DNA of 64,000 nt, from positions 56,534 through 120,533 of the forward strand of contig CAIONS010000027.1 of NCBI GenBank assembly GCA_903859715.1. The letters run 5' to 3'. How positions within the stretch are numbered: the stretch's first letter is position 1; each line of letters begins with the position of its first letter. A program made the translations under genes and the position numbers. Below are positions 26,174 to 37,456 of the stretch, in pieces. The DNA comes from an uncultured Opitutia bacterium. GTDB lineage: Bacteria > Verrucomicrobiota > Verrucomicrobiia > Opitutales > Opitutaceae. The notes under the pieces were generated by a model. That model was given only the letters and a program-made list of their open reading frames with translations, did not search any database and was not told the origin of the DNA.

Positions 26174-27826
26174 ATGCTGAAGAAATTTCTGTCGAAGCTG
26201 CGCCAAACCATCGCTCCTTCCCGTCCCTCCGCGCCGGCGCCCGCCGCCAGTGCCCCGTCCGCTTCCTCCGCCAAGCCGCAGTCCGCACCGCGCCCTGAGC
26301 GCGGTTCCGGCCCGAAGCCCCACCACGGCGGCCCTTCTTCCCAGTCGTCAGGTGGGCAGGATTCACGTCCGCGCCGCGATGACCGCGGCCCGCGCAACGA
26401 CCAGGGCGGCCGCAGCGGCCGAGGCGGCCCGCAGGGTGGCGGCCGGGACAGTTCGTCCTCCCAGGGTGGACGCGGCGGTTTTCAATCCCGTTCCGGCGGC
26501 CCCAGCCGCGGCGGTCCGCGCGGCGAGCGCGAGCGGCCAACAATCGACAAGACCTTCGACCATCCGCGCTCCGCGCCGGTGAAACCCGTGGTGCACGTGG
26601 ACGTGCCGAAGATGGACACGGAATTTTCCAAGCTCGGCCTGTGTGACGCGCTCGCCTTTGCGGTGCAGGAGATGGGTTACGTTTCCCCGACGCCGATCCA
26701 GGCGCAGGCCATCCCGGTCGTGCTGCAGGGCGGCGACGTCATCGGCTCGGCCCAGACGGGCACGGGCAAGACCGCGGCGTTCGCGCTGCCGATCATCCAG
26801 CGGCTGGGCACGCACGGCAAACTGCGCTGCCTCATCCTTGAGCCCACGCGCGAACTCGCGCTGCAGGTCGAGGAGGCGTTTCAGAAATTCGCCAAGTTCA
26901 CCGACCTCAACGTCACCATCGTGTACGGCGGCGTGGGCTATGGGAAACAGCTCGAGGATTTGAAGCGCGGCATGGACATCCTCGCCGCGACGCCGGGCCG
27001 GCTGCTCGACCACATGGAGCAGGGGAACGTCTCGCTGAAGGACGTCGATATCCTCGTGCTCGACGAGGTGGACCGCATGCTCGACATGGGTTTCCTGCCC
27101 GACGTGAAGCGGATCGTCCAGAAGACGCCGGCGACCCGGCAGACGCTGTTCTTCACCGCGACGCTGCCGCCCGAGATCGCCTCGCTGGCGGCCTGGGCGC
27201 TGAAGAATCCCGTGAAAGTCGAGATTGGCCGCCAGCGTTCGCCGGCGGAAACAGTGTCGCACGCGTTTTATCCCGTGGTGGCTTCGCAGAAATTCGACCT
27301 CCTGCAGCTGCTGCTGGAGCAGACCGCATTCAAGAGCGTGATCATTTTCTCGCGCACGCGCATGGGCGCGGACCGCATCGCGCACCGCCTGCAGGCCAAG
27401 GGCCACACGGTGGGCGTGATGCACTCGGACCGCAGCCAGCGCGAGCGCATCGAGGCGCTCGACGGCTTCAAGACCGGCAAGTTCGAGGTGCTCGTCGCGA
27501 CGGACATCGCGGCGCGCGGCCTCGATATCGCGGGCGTCTCGCACGTGGTGAACTACGACGTGCCGGAGAACGCCGAGGACTACGTGCACCGCATCGGCCG
27601 CACGGGCCGCGCCAGCGCCACGGGCGACGCGTTCACGCTCGTGACCGAGGATGACGTGCGCGATGCGCGCTCGATCGAACGCTACATGGGCATGGCCGTA
27701 GAGCGGAAAAAGATCGAGGGCTTCCCCTATATTTACTCCGCGCTCTTCGACGAGAAGGCGCTGGCGGAGACCGTCGCGGCTGCGGTCAAGCCCACGAGCC
27801 GGCTGCACCGCGGCGCGAGGCGCTGA
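26174..27826 (+). CDS. DEAD-box ATP-dependent RNA helicase
   Basis: The 550-residue protein has a ~110-residue N-terminal extension rich in Ser, Arg and Gly (RGGPQGGGRDSSSSQGGRGG), then a complete helicase core: Q motif PTPIQAQAIP, Walker A AQTGTGKTA, PTRELALQ, motif II DEVD at 297-300 in place of DEAD, motif III-like TAT, and HRIGRTGRA. RGG-type extensions in this family bind RNA and often appear at the C-terminus; here it is N-terminal. It acts in RNA remodelling such as ribosome assembly or cold adaptation. Confidence 0.92.
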   Translation: MLKKFLSKLRQTIAPSRPSAPAPAASAPSASSAKPQSAPRPERGSGPKPHHGGPSSQSSGGQDSRPRRDDRGPRNDQGGRSGRGGPQGGGRDSSSSQGGRGGFQSRSGGPSRGGPRGERERPTIDKTFDHPRSAPVKPVVHVDVPKMDTEFSKLGLCDALAFAVQEMGYVSPTPIQAQAIPVVLQGGDVIGSAQTGTGKTAAFALPIIQRLGTHGKLRCLILEPTRELALQVEEAFQKFAKFTDLNVTIVYGGVGYGKQLEDLKRGMDILAATPGRLLDHMEQGNVSLKDVDILVLDEVDRMLDMGFLPDVKRIVQKTPATRQTLFFTATLPPEIASLAAWALKNPVKVEIGRQRSPAETVSHAFYPVVASQKFDLLQLLLEQTAFKSVIIFSRTRMGADRIAHRLQAKGHTVGVMHSDRSQRERIEALDGFKTGKFEVLVATDIAARGLDIAGVSHVVNYDVPENAEDYVHRIGRTGRASATGDAFTLVTEDDVRDARSIERYMGMAVERKKIEGFPYIYSALFDEKALAETVAAAVKPTSRLHRGARR

Positions 27827-27849
27827 GCCGCTAACCGCGCGAGGCGCGG

Positions 27850-27971
27850 AAGCTCGAAAGACGAAGTTCGAAATCCGAAAAAAGCCCCAGACCGGAAGAA
27901 CGAAGCTGGAGCTTCGGTCCGGAATGGGGCTTCGAATTTATTTCGGATTTCGAGTTTTGAGCTTCGAGCTT
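27850..27971. repeat. Heptad-arm inverted repeat, possible bidirectional terminator
   Basis: The left arm has units AAGCTCG, AAAGACG, AAGTTCG, AAATCCG. The right arm reverse complement has AAGCTCG, AAGCTCA, AAACTCG, AAATCCG. An inner stem pairs GCCCCAGACCGGAAG with the CTTC...GTCCGG...TGGGGC side. The element occupies the gap between the convergent helicase and katG genes, with under 30 nt to spare on either side. Confidence 0.85.
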
Positions 27972-27978
27972 GCGCCCC

Positions 27979-30584
<2,606 letters not shown>

Positions 30585-32051
30585 ATGCCCTTCAAAATCA
30601 CTTTTATCGGAGCCGGTTCCATCGGTTTCACCCGCCGGCTGCTGGCCGACCTGCTCGCCGTGCCGGAATTCGCCCATGTGGAGTTCGCCTTCACCGACAT
30701 CAATCCCCGCAACCTGAAAATGGTCACGGAAATCTGCCGCAGCGACATCGCCGCCAACGGCCTGACGACCAAGATCACCGCGACCACGAACCGCCGCGAT
30801 GCGCTGCGCGGGGCGAAGTACATCTTCACGGTGGTCCGCATCGGCGGGCTCGAGGCGTTCGCGCACGACGTGGACATCCCGCTGAAGTACGGCGTGGACC
30901 AGTGCGTGGGTGACACGCTGTGTGCCGGCGGCATCATGTACGCGCAGCGCGGCATCTCGGCGCTGCTGGACTTCTGCCAGGACATCCGCGAGGTCGCGGC
31001 GCCGGACTGCCTGCTGCTCAATTATGCCAACCCCATGGCGATGATGACCTGGGCCGTGAACAAGTACGGCGGCGTCCGCTGTGTGGGACTCTGCCACGGC
31101 GTGCAGCACGGGCATTTCCAGATCGCGGAGGTGCTCGGCAAGAAGAAGTCCGAGGTCGATATCATCTGCGCCGGGATCAACCACCAGACGTGGTTCGTGT
31201 CGGTCAAGACCGACGGCCAGGAGCGCACGCCGGAGCTGCTGGCGGCCTTTGAGAAGCACCCGGTTTACAAAAACGAAGAGAAGGTCCGCATCGATATGCT
31301 GCGGCGCTTCGGCTACTACTCGACCGAGTCGAACGGCCACCTCAGCGAATACGTGCCGTGGTACCGCAAGCGTCCCGACGAGATCAAGCGCTGGAGCAAC
31401 ATGAACGTCTGGATCGGCGGCGAGACGGGCGGCTACCTGCGCGTCTGCACCGAGGGCCGGAACTGGTTCGAGGCGGAGTTCGGCGGCAACAAGAAGCACG
31501 AGCCGCTCAAGTACACGCAGGAAAACCGCAGCGAGGAGCACGGCAGCCGCATCCTCGAGGCGATCGAGACCGGCCGCGTTTACCGCGGGCATTTCAACCT
31601 CCCGAACCGCGGCACCATCACGAATCTCCCGCCCGACGCCATCATCGAGGCGCCTGGCTTCGTGGACCGCCACGGCATCAACCTGATCCAGTACGGCGAC
31701 CTGCCGCTCGGCTGCGCCGCGGTGTGCAATGCCTCGATCTCGGTCCAGCGCCTCGGCGTCGAGGCGGCCGTCGCCGGCGACGACACGCTGCTGCGCCAGG
31801 CCTTCATGATGGACCCGCTCGTCGGCGCCGTCTGCAATCCGCCCGAAATCTGGCAGATGGTGGACGAGATGCTGGTCGCGCTCGGGCCGTGGATGCCGCG
31901 CTACAAGCGCGCCATCGCTGCCGCGAAGAAACGCCTGGCCAGGGGCAAGCTGATCAAGACGAAGGTCACCCGCGGCGCCGCGCGCCTCAAGACGCGCTCG
32001 CTGGCCGAGCTCAAGCGCGCCGAGAAGCAGAATCCGCGCGCGGGACACTGA
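30585..32051 (+). CDS. GH4 family alpha-glycosidase (alpha-galactosidase/glucosidase type)
   Basis: The 488-residue enzyme belongs to the NAD+- and Mn2+-dependent GH4 family. It has the Rossmann start FIGAGSIGFTRRLLADLL, the metal cysteine motif CVGDTLCAGGIM, LNYANPMAMMTW, VGLCHGVQHG and the INHQTWF motif. The order and length match alpha-galactosidases/alpha-glucosidases rather than the phospho-glycosidases. It would hydrolyse an alpha-linked sugar in the cytoplasm by an oxidation-elimination mechanism. ATG 30585 starts on the first strand. Confidence 0.88.
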   Translation: MPFKITFIGAGSIGFTRRLLADLLAVPEFAHVEFAFTDINPRNLKMVTEICRSDIAANGLTTKITATTNRRDALRGAKYIFTVVRIGGLEAFAHDVDIPLKYGVDQCVGDTLCAGGIMYAQRGISALLDFCQDIREVAAPDCLLLNYANPMAMMTWAVNKYGGVRCVGLCHGVQHGHFQIAEVLGKKKSEVDIICAGINHQTWFVSVKTDGQERTPELLAAFEKHPVYKNEEKVRIDMLRRFGYYSTESNGHLSEYVPWYRKRPDEIKRWSNMNVWIGGETGGYLRVCTEGRNWFEAEFGGNKKHEPLKYTQENRSEEHGSRILEAIETGRVYRGHFNLPNRGTITNLPPDAIIEAPGFVDRHGINLIQYGDLPLGCAAVCNASISVQRLGVEAAVAGDDTLLRQAFMMDPLVGAVCNPPEIWQMVDEMLVALGPWMPRYKRAIAAAKKRLARGKLIKTKVTRGAARLKTRSLAELKRAEKQNPRAGH

Positions 32052-32060
32052 GTCCGTTCA

Positions 32061-32140
32061 CCCGCGAATTTCGCGAATCAGCGCGAATGTCGGGGCTTTC
32101 TGATCGTCGGACGTTCGTGTTCATTCGCATGATTCGCGGG
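32061..32140. repeat. Inverted repeat, CCCGCGAAT...ATTCGCGGG family
   Basis: The left arm CCCGCGAATTTCGCGAATCA (from 32061) pairs with CATTCGCATGATTCGCGGG (32122-32140). Related single-arm sequence (CGCGAATCAGCGCGAATCC) occurs near 60508. It lies between the GH4 gene and the ars promoter. Confidence 0.75.
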
Positions 32141-32161
32141 CAATCCCGGGAATGATTCGGC

Positions 32162-32190
32162 TTGATTCATATTCCTTAATAGGAATATAG
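32162..32190 (+). promoter_or_regulatory. Candidate arsR promoter with ArsR operator
   Basis: TTGATT (32162-32167) and ATATAG (32185-32190) are 17 nt apart. The inverted repeat ATATTCC (32169-32175) and GGAATAT (32182-32188) covers the spacer and the -10 box. An ArsR dimer bound there would block RNA polymerase. The arsR start is at 32198, so the leader is very short. The sites are visible; binding is inferred. Confidence 0.65.
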
Positions 32191-32197
32191 ATAAGGC

Positions 32198-32572
32198 ATG
32201 CAGCTGGTCAAAATCTACGAATGCCTCTGCGACGAGACGCGGCTGAGGGTGCTCAACATCCTGGCGCAGGGGCCGCTCTGCGTGTGTCACTTCCAGGAAA
32301 TCCTGCGCGAGCCGCAGGTGAAGATCTCGAAGCACCTCGCCTACCTGCGGTCGCGCGGGCTGGTGGAGTGCGAGCGGCAGGGCAACTGGATGATCTATGA
32401 GCTCCCGGCGAAGCCGTCGCGCGAGCTGCGGACCAATCTCGCCTGCCTGCAGGACTGCGCGCGGGAGCACCCGGCCTTCCAGCGCGACCTGGCCCGCCTG
32501 CAAAAGCTTGCGCCCAAGCTCGCCGCGACCGGCCCGTGCGGCTGCGCCACGGCGAAGCCGGCGGTCCGCTGA
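32198..32572 (+). CDS. arsR: ArsR/SmtB-family metalloregulator
   Basis: The 124-residue winged-helix repressor has LVKIYECLCDETRLRVLNIL, the As(III)-sensing pattern C28-V-C30-H (LCVCHFQEIL) and the recognition helix VKISKHLAYLRSRGLVE. A Cys-rich tail (PCGCATAKP) may add thiol ligands. Arsenite binding should release the operator at 32169-32188. It is the first gene of the ars operon. Confidence 0.9.
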   Translation: MQLVKIYECLCDETRLRVLNILAQGPLCVCHFQEILREPQVKISKHLAYLRSRGLVECERQGNWMIYELPAKPSRELRTNLACLQDCAREHPAFQRDLARLQKLAPKLAATGPCGCATAKPAVR

Positions 32573-32580
32573 ATTTTCCC

Positions 32581-33093
32581 ATGTCGACCCAATCCCCCTT
32601 CAAAGTCCTGATCCTCTGCACGGGCAATTCCGCCCGCTCCATCCTCGGCGAATACCTGCTGCGCGAAAAAGGCCGCGGCCGCTTCGAGGTGTTCAGCGCC
32701 GGCTCCACGCCCACGGGGCGGGTGAATCCGCTCGCGATGCGCGTGCTGCGCGAGCGCTACAATCTCGACGCCGCGGCGGCCCGCTCGAAGTCGTGGGACG
32801 AGTTTCGCGGCGTGAAGTTCGATTTCGTCATCACGGTCTGTGACAACGCCCGCGAAGCCTGCCCGGTCTGGCCGGGCGTGCCGGTGCTCGCGCACTGGGG
32901 GTCGCCCGACCCGGCGGCGGTCGAGGGCACGGAGGAGCAGAAGTACTGGGCGTTTGTGCAGGTGGCATCCCAGATTGCCCGGCGCGCCGAACTGTTCTGC
33001 GCGCTACCCGAGGCCAAGCTGCTCGACGGCGTGGCCGTGCGAGCCGTTGGCGACCAGGCCAAGCTGGAGGGCGAAGCGACGATGAAGGCCTAG
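32581..33093 (+). CDS. arsC: Arsenate reductase, LMW-phosphatase-like
   Basis: The 170-residue protein has the P-loop CTGNSARS with nucleophile C13, followed by VCDNAREACPVWPG and AHWGSPDPA. This fits the ArsC family related to low-molecular-weight protein tyrosine phosphatases. It reduces As(V) to As(III) for export by the ACR3 pump downstream. It starts 8 nt after arsR. Confidence 0.9.
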   Translation: MSTQSPFKVLILCTGNSARSILGEYLLREKGRGRFEVFSAGSTPTGRVNPLAMRVLRERYNLDAAAARSKSWDEFRGVKFDFVITVCDNAREACPVWPGVPVLAHWGSPDPAAVEGTEEQKYWAFVQVASQIARRAELFCALPEAKLLDGVAVRAVGDQAKLEGEATMKA

Positions 33094-33110
33094 GCTGGCC
33101 ACCCGGCATT

Positions 33111-33199
33111 GTCATTCTGAGCGCAGCGAAGAATCCAGTGAGACTCTGCTGCGGGCTTCGACGCCATCCAACTGGATTCTTCGCTGTGCTCGGAATGAC
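33111..33199. repeat. Inverted repeat inside the ars operon (GTCATTCTGAGCG family)
   Basis: The left arm GTCATTCTGAGCGCAGCGAA (33111) pairs with the right arm ending TCGCTGTGCTCGGAATGAC (33199), with a few mismatches over 29 nt. It separates arsC from the DUF6428-like gene and could lower or process the downstream transcript. Confidence 0.85.
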
Positions 33200-33242
33200 A
33201 AGATCAGTGCCCCGTACATTAAATTTGAAATCCACTCCCACC

Positions 33243-33734
33243 ATGAAACTCAGCGAATTCAAGACGCACCTGGGCGTTCATCCCGAGGCCCAGCTCATCA
33301 TTTCCCTGCCAAGCGGCGGCTCGGTGCCGCGGCACTTCCACGTGACCGAGGTCGGCCATGTGGCCAGGAAATTTGTCGACTGCGGCGGCACCTTTCGCGC
33401 GAGCGAGAGCTGCGTGCTCCAGACCTGGACCGGCTCGGACCAGGACGACGGTCACCGGCTGACGGCGGGCAAGCTCAAGTCCATTCTCGGCCTCGCGCAT
33501 TCGATCCTGCCTTCCGACGACCTGCCGATGGAGATCGAATTCGAGGATGGCGTGGTCTCGCAGTTTCCGGTCGAGGCAATCTCCGGCAGCCCGCTCGAGC
33601 TGCATCTTCAGCTCGGCTTCAAGCACACCGACTGCCTCGCGAAGGACCTCTGCGGAGTCGGCGGGGGGAAGGATGTCGGCGACGCAGATTCGGGCTGCTG
33701 CGGGAGCGGGGCCGGCGCCAAGGGCTGCGGCTGA
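33243..33734 (+). CDS. DUF6428-like ars-operon protein with Cys-rich tail
   Basis: The 163-residue product has FKTHLGVHPEAQLIISLPSG, VPRHFHVTEVGHVARKFVDC and a VLQTWTGSDQDDGHRLTAGK segment, which match DUF6428 proteins found beside arsenic genes. Its C-terminal 30 residues are Gly/Cys-rich (DSGCCGSGAGAKGCG) and could bind As(III). Its function is unknown. It lies 3 nt before the ACR3 start, so translation is probably coupled. Confidence 0.72.
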   Translation: MKLSEFKTHLGVHPEAQLIISLPSGGSVPRHFHVTEVGHVARKFVDCGGTFRASESCVLQTWTGSDQDDGHRLTAGKLKSILGLAHSILPSDDLPMEIEFEDGVVSQFPVEAISGSPLELHLQLGFKHTDCLAKDLCGVGGGKDVGDADSGCCGSGAGAKGCG

Positions 33735-33737
33735 CGC

Positions 33738-34796
33738 GTGATGAATTCCATCTCCTCCCGTCTTTCGTTTCTCGACCGCTATCTCACCGCCTGGATCTTT
33801 CTCGCGATGGCCGCCGGCGTGCTGGCCGGGCGGTATCTGCCCGCGATTCCACAGGCCCTGACCGCCTGGAGCCTCGGGACGACGTCGGTGCCCATCGCGA
33901 TCGGGCTGATCGTGATGATGTACCCGCCGCTGGCGAAAGTGCGCTACGAGGAACTGGGTGACGTGTTCCGGGACAAAAAAGTACTGATGCTCTCGCTGGT
34001 GCAAAACTGGCTGGTTGGGCCGGTGTTGATGTACGGATTGGCGGTCCTTTTCCTGCGCGACCGGCCGGAATATTTTGCGGGGCTGGTGATGATCGGACTG
34101 GCCCGCTGCATTGCGATGGTGATCGTCTGGAACGATCTCGCCGGCGGAAGCCGGGAATACTGTGCGGGCCTCGTGGCATTCAACGCCCTTTTTCAGGTGT
34201 TCTTCTATGCGCCGCTGGCGTGGCTGTTCCTGCGGGTGCTGCCGCCGCTGGTCGGCGTGCACACGGGGGCACTCGACCTGTCGAGCATCACGATCCTGAG
34301 CGTGGCGCGGAGTGTCTTCATCTACCTGGGGATTCCCTTCCTCGCCGGTTGGCTGACCCGGCTCGGGCTGCGGCGCGGGGCCCGGGTGGCGTGGTATGAC
34401 AGAAAATTTGTCCCGGCCATCAGTCCGCTGACGCTGGCGGCGCTGTTGTTCACGATCTTCGTGATGTTCAGCCTGAAGGGCGACACGGTGCTGCGGATCC
34501 CGCTGGATGTACTGCGGATCGCGGTGCCGCTGGTGGTGTATTTCGCGCTGATGTTCTTCGCGACGTTCTGGATGAGCCTCCGGGCGGGCACGGATTATGA
34601 GCGGGCCGCCACGCTGGCCTTCACGGCGGCGGGCAACAATTTCGAGCTGGCGATCGCCGTGGCCGTGGGCGTGTTCGGGCTGGCATCGGGTGCGGCCTTC
34701 GCAGCCGTGGTGGGGCCGCTGGTCGAGGTGCCGGCGCTGATTCTCCTCGTTCGCGTAGCGCTGGCTTGGAAACGGCGGCTGGGCCCGTCAACGTGA
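33738..34796 (+). CDS. acr3: ACR3-family arsenite efflux permease
   Basis: The 352-residue protein has ten hydrophobic segments and the family hallmark [16 protein letters not shown] with the essential cysteine C124. [20 protein letters not shown] lies in the second half. It exports As(OH)3 across the inner membrane, driven by proton motive force. It follows arsC and the DUF6428-like gene in one transcript. Confidence 0.93.
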   Translation: MMNSISSRLSFLDRYLTAWIFLAMAAGVLAGRYLPAIPQALTAWSLGTTSVPIAIGLIVMMYPPLAKVRYEELGDVFRDKKVLMLSLVQNWLVGPVLMYGLAVLFLRDRPEYFAGLVMIGLARCIAMVIVWNDLAGGSREYCAGLVAFNALFQVFFYAPLAWLFLRVLPPLVGVHTGALDLSSITILSVARSVFIYLGIPFLAGWLTRLGLRRGARVAWYDRKFVPAISPLTLAALLFTIFVMFSLKGDTVLRIPLDVLRIAVPLVVYFALMFFATFWMSLRAGTDYERAATLAFTAAGNNFELAIAVAVGVFGLASGAAFAAVVGPLVEVPALILLVRVALAWKRRLGPST

Positions 34797-34802
34797 GTTC
34801 GC

Positions 34803-35321
34803 ATGGGCTCACCTGAAGTTCAGATCACGACCATGACCGCGGCGGACTGGCCGGAAGTGGCGGCGATCTACGGCGAGGGCATTGTGACGGGGCATGCGAC
34901 GTTTGCCGGGGCCCCGCCGGCGAGCCTCGCGGATTTTTCCGAGGGGAAACTGATGGGCTGTGCGCTGGTGGCGCGCGATGAAGCCGTGGTGGGCTGGGCG
35001 ACGGTGGCGGCGGTCTCGGACCGTTGCGTCTATGCGGGTGTGGCGGAAGTGAGCGTGTATGTGGCCGGGTCCGCGCGCGGCCGCGGGGTGGGTGCGGCCC
35101 TGCTGCGCGAGCTGATTGTCCGCACGGAGGGGGCGGGAATCTGGACGTTGCAGGCGGGGATTTTCCCGGAGAACACCTCGAGCCTCGCGCTGCATGCGCG
35201 TCATGGCTTCAGGGTGGTGGGCCGGCGCGAGCGGGTCGGGAAGATGACCCACGGCCCGCGGGCGGGGGAATGGCGCGATACGTTGCTGCTCGAGCGGCGG
35301 AGTGCTGTGGTGGGGCGGTAG
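34803..35321 (+). CDS. arsN1: ArsN1-like GNAT acetyltransferase
   Basis: The 172-residue protein resembles phosphinothricin/arsinothricin N-acetyltransferases. It shows VAAIYGEGIVTGHATF, VAEVSVYVAGSARGRGVGAA (acetyl-CoA loop), GIWTLQAGIFPENTSSLALH and WRDTLLLERRS. Placement directly after ACR3 favours the ArsN1 branch, which inactivates the arsenic antibiotic arsinothricin. Phosphinothricin remains an alternative substrate. It ends the operon before an inverted repeat. Confidence 0.82.
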   Translation: MGSPEVQITTMTAADWPEVAAIYGEGIVTGHATFAGAPPASLADFSEGKLMGCALVARDEAVVGWATVAAVSDRCVYAGVAEVSVYVAGSARGRGVGAALLRELIVRTEGAGIWTLQAGIFPENTSSLALHARHGFRVVGRRERVGKMTHGPRAGEWRDTLLLERRSAVVGR

Positions 35322-35341
35322 CCGCGCCCCTTGGGCCGGTA

Positions 35342-35455
35342 GAAGCTGGGAGTTGGAAGATGGGAGATGGGAGATGGAGAAGGCGTTTTAGCCGGCAGGC
35401 TAAGGAGCTTGAGTTTCCATCTCCTATCTTCCAACTCCCAGCTTCGCGCCACGCG
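35342..35455. repeat. Heptad-arm inverted repeat (GAAGCTG/GGAGTTG/GGAGATG)
   Basis: The left arm runs GAAGCTG, GGAGTTG, GAAGATG, GGAGATG, GGAGATG. The right arm reverse complement gives GAAGCTG, GGAGTTG, GAAGATA, GGAGATG. It ends 5 nt before the HAD gene start, so the right arm would lie in that gene's ribosome-binding region. Confidence 0.88.
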
Positions 35456-35460
35456 CCTCC

Positions 35461-36051
35461 ATGCAACTCGACATTCCCGCCGGTGACTTTGACGGCTACA
35501 TCTTCGACCTCGACGGCACGCTCATCGACACGATGCCGCTGCACTACCGGGCGTGGGACCGGGCCATGCAGGCCGCAGGTCTGCCGCATGCGCTCGACGA
35601 GGAGTATTTCTATGCGCTGGGCGGCGTGCCGACCCGCCGCGTGGCCGAGCTGTTTGGCGAACGCTACGGACTGAAGCTCGATCCGGACCGGGTGTTTCAC
35701 GAGAAGGAGGCTTTTTTTTCCGAACTGCAGAAGGACGTGCGCTTAATCGAGCCAGTCGTGGCGTTTGCCCGGCGCATGCAGCCCACGCATCCGCTGGCGG
35801 TCGCCTCCGGCGGTCCGCGCGTGATTGTGAGCCGTTCGCTCGAGATCACCGGGCTCGGGCCGCTGTTTCGCGCGGTGGTGACGGCGGACGATGTCGTGCA
35901 TGGCAAGCCGTCGCCGGACATGTTCCTGCTGGCGGCACAGCAGCTGGGCGTGGCGCCGGAGCGCTGCCTGGTGTTCGAGGATGCGGAGCCCGGTATTCAA
36001 GGCGCGATCGCCGCGGGTATGAAAGTTGTCAGAGTTCCAAGCAGAGCGTAG
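35461..36051 (+). CDS. HAD-superfamily phosphatase, beta-phosphoglucomutase-like
   Basis: The 196-residue protein has motif I FDLDGTLIDTMPLHYRAW (D16, D18), motif II in LAVASGGPR, and motif III/IV HGKPSPDMFLLAA and FEDAEPGIQGAIAAGM. It resembles YqaB/beta-phosphoglucomutase-like sugar phosphatases. The substrate is probably a sugar phosphate. No close ribosome site is seen because a repeat arm ends just upstream. Confidence 0.85.
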   Translation: MQLDIPAGDFDGYIFDLDGTLIDTMPLHYRAWDRAMQAAGLPHALDEEYFYALGGVPTRRVAELFGERYGLKLDPDRVFHEKEAFFSELQKDVRLIEPVVAFARRMQPTHPLAVASGGPRVIVSRSLEITGLGPLFRAVVTADDVVHGKPSPDMFLLAAQQLGVAPERCLVFEDAEPGIQGAIAAGMKVVRVPSRA

Positions 36052-36061
36052 CCCCACCGGG

Positions 36062-36210
36062 AAATTCCAAGGTCGAAATCCGAAATTCGAGGGAAGGCCG
36101 GAGAAATCCAATCGGAAAGCTCCAAATCAGATAGGTCAGGAGTTTTAGAGATTTAGTCGTTTTAGCCCATTGGGGTTTCCTTCGGATTTCGAGTTTTGAC
36201 CTTCGAGCTT
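36062..36210. repeat. Heptad-arm inverted repeat (AAGGTCG/AAATCCG/AAATTCG)
   Basis: The left arm has AAGGTCG, AAATCCG, AAATTCG. The right arm reverse complement has AAGCTCG, AAGGTCA, AAACTCG, AAATCCG. It is the same consensus as 27850-27971. It occupies most of the gap between the HAD gene and hisC. Confidence 0.8.
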
Positions 36211-36260
36211 GCTGAAAATTGTGAGTTCGCGGGCGCGGTGAATTCTGTTCTCATGGCAGG

Positions 36261-37352
36261 ATGAAGTTCGAGTCACTCGTGAATCCCCTGGTGCTGACGC
36301 AGCCGGTCTATGAGCCGGGCAAGCCGATTGAGTACGTCGCGCGCGAGCTCGGGCTCGATCCGGCGGGCATCATCAAGCTGGCCTCGAACGAGAATCCGTT
36401 CGGACCCTCGCCCCGCGCGCTGGCGGCGGCACAGCAGGCGCTGGTCCAGGGCGAGCTTTACCCGGACGGCGGGTGCTTTGCGCTGCGGCAGAAACTGGCG
36501 GCGATGAAGGGGCTCGACGCGGACCAGTTTATCGTGGGCAACGGGTCGAACGAGATCATCGAGCTGCTCGGCCATGCGCTGCTGCGGCCGGGCGACGAGG
36601 TGGTCATGGCCGCTCCGGCCTTTGTGGTCTACAAGCTCGTCACCCTCGTGTTTGGCGCGAAGGCGATCGAGGTGCCGCTGGTGAATTACCGGCACGATCT
36701 CGCCCACATCGCGGCGGCCATCACGTCGCGGACCCGGCTGGTGTATGTCTGCAGTCCGAACAACCCCACGGGCACGGCCAATTCGGAGGCGGATATGCTG
36801 GCGTTTGCGCGGGCGCTGCCGGACCACGTCGTGGCGGTCTTCGACGAGGCATATGCGGAGTATGTGGAAAATGCGCCGGACCTGCGGCCGCTGATCCGCG
36901 AGGGCCGCAAGGTCGTCTGCCTGCGGACGTTTTCCAAGATCTACGGACTCGCCTCGCTGCGCGTGGGCTACGGCTACGCGGGCGCGGACATCATTGCGCT
37001 GCTCAACCGGGTACGGCAGCCGTTCAACGTGAATGCGATCGGGCAGGCTGCGGCGGTGGCGGCGCTCGATGACCGGGAGTTCACGGAAAAGTGCGTGCGG
37101 GAAAATCGCGCCGGGCTGCAGCAGCTGGAGGCGGGATTCCGCGCACTGGGTCGCGAGTTTGTGCCGAGCGTGGCCAATTTCATCATGGTCAAGGTCGGCG
37201 ATGGCGCGCGGGTCTTTGATGCGCTGCAGCGGCGCGGAGTGATCGTGCGGCCGATGAAATCCTATGGGATGCCGGAGTGGCTGCGCGTCACGGTCGGCAC
37301 GCGGGCGCAGAATGAGCGGCTGCTGGCGGAGCTGAAGACGGCGCTGGGGTAG
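36261..37352 (+). CDS. hisC: Histidinol-phosphate aminotransferase
   Basis: The 363-residue fold-I PLP aminotransferase makes L-histidinol phosphate in histidine synthesis. It has LASNENPFGPSP, the GNGSNEIIELLGHALLRPGD substrate region, CSPNNPTGT, VFDEAYAEYV, the PLP lysine K226 in TFSKIYGLASLRVGYG, and a C-terminal arginine in WLRVTVGT. It stands alone, away from other his genes. Side activity on aromatic amino acids is possible in the family. Confidence 0.9.
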   Translation: MKFESLVNPLVLTQPVYEPGKPIEYVARELGLDPAGIIKLASNENPFGPSPRALAAAQQALVQGELYPDGGCFALRQKLAAMKGLDADQFIVGNGSNEIIELLGHALLRPGDEVVMAAPAFVVYKLVTLVFGAKAIEVPLVNYRHDLAHIAAAITSRTRLVYVCSPNNPTGTANSEADMLAFARALPDHVVAVFDEAYAEYVENAPDLRPLIREGRKVVCLRTFSKIYGLASLRVGYGYAGADIIALLNRVRQPFNVNAIGQAAAVAALDDREFTEKCVRENRAGLQQLEAGFRALGREFVPSVANFIMVKVGDGARVFDALQRRGVIVRPMKSYGMPEWLRVTVGTRAQNERLLAELKTALG

Positions 37353-37363
37353 CTTGGAGTCTG

Positions 37364-37424
37364 ATGTGGGCGGGGTGCCCTCACCCCGCTGGAGCCAAGG
37401 CGGGTGGGGGCACCCGCCCCACAT
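37364..37424. repeat. Short inverted repeat ATGTGGGCGGG...CCGCCCCACAT
   Basis: ATGTGGGCGGGGTGCCCTCA at 37364 pairs with the sequence ending GGGCACCCGCCCCACAT at 37424. A CACCCCGC / GCGGGTG stem lies inside. It separates the convergent hisC and Sua5 genes and could stop both transcripts. Confidence 0.8.
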
Positions 37425-37456
37425 ATTGTTTGTCGGATGCAGGCAGGATGCCTGCG

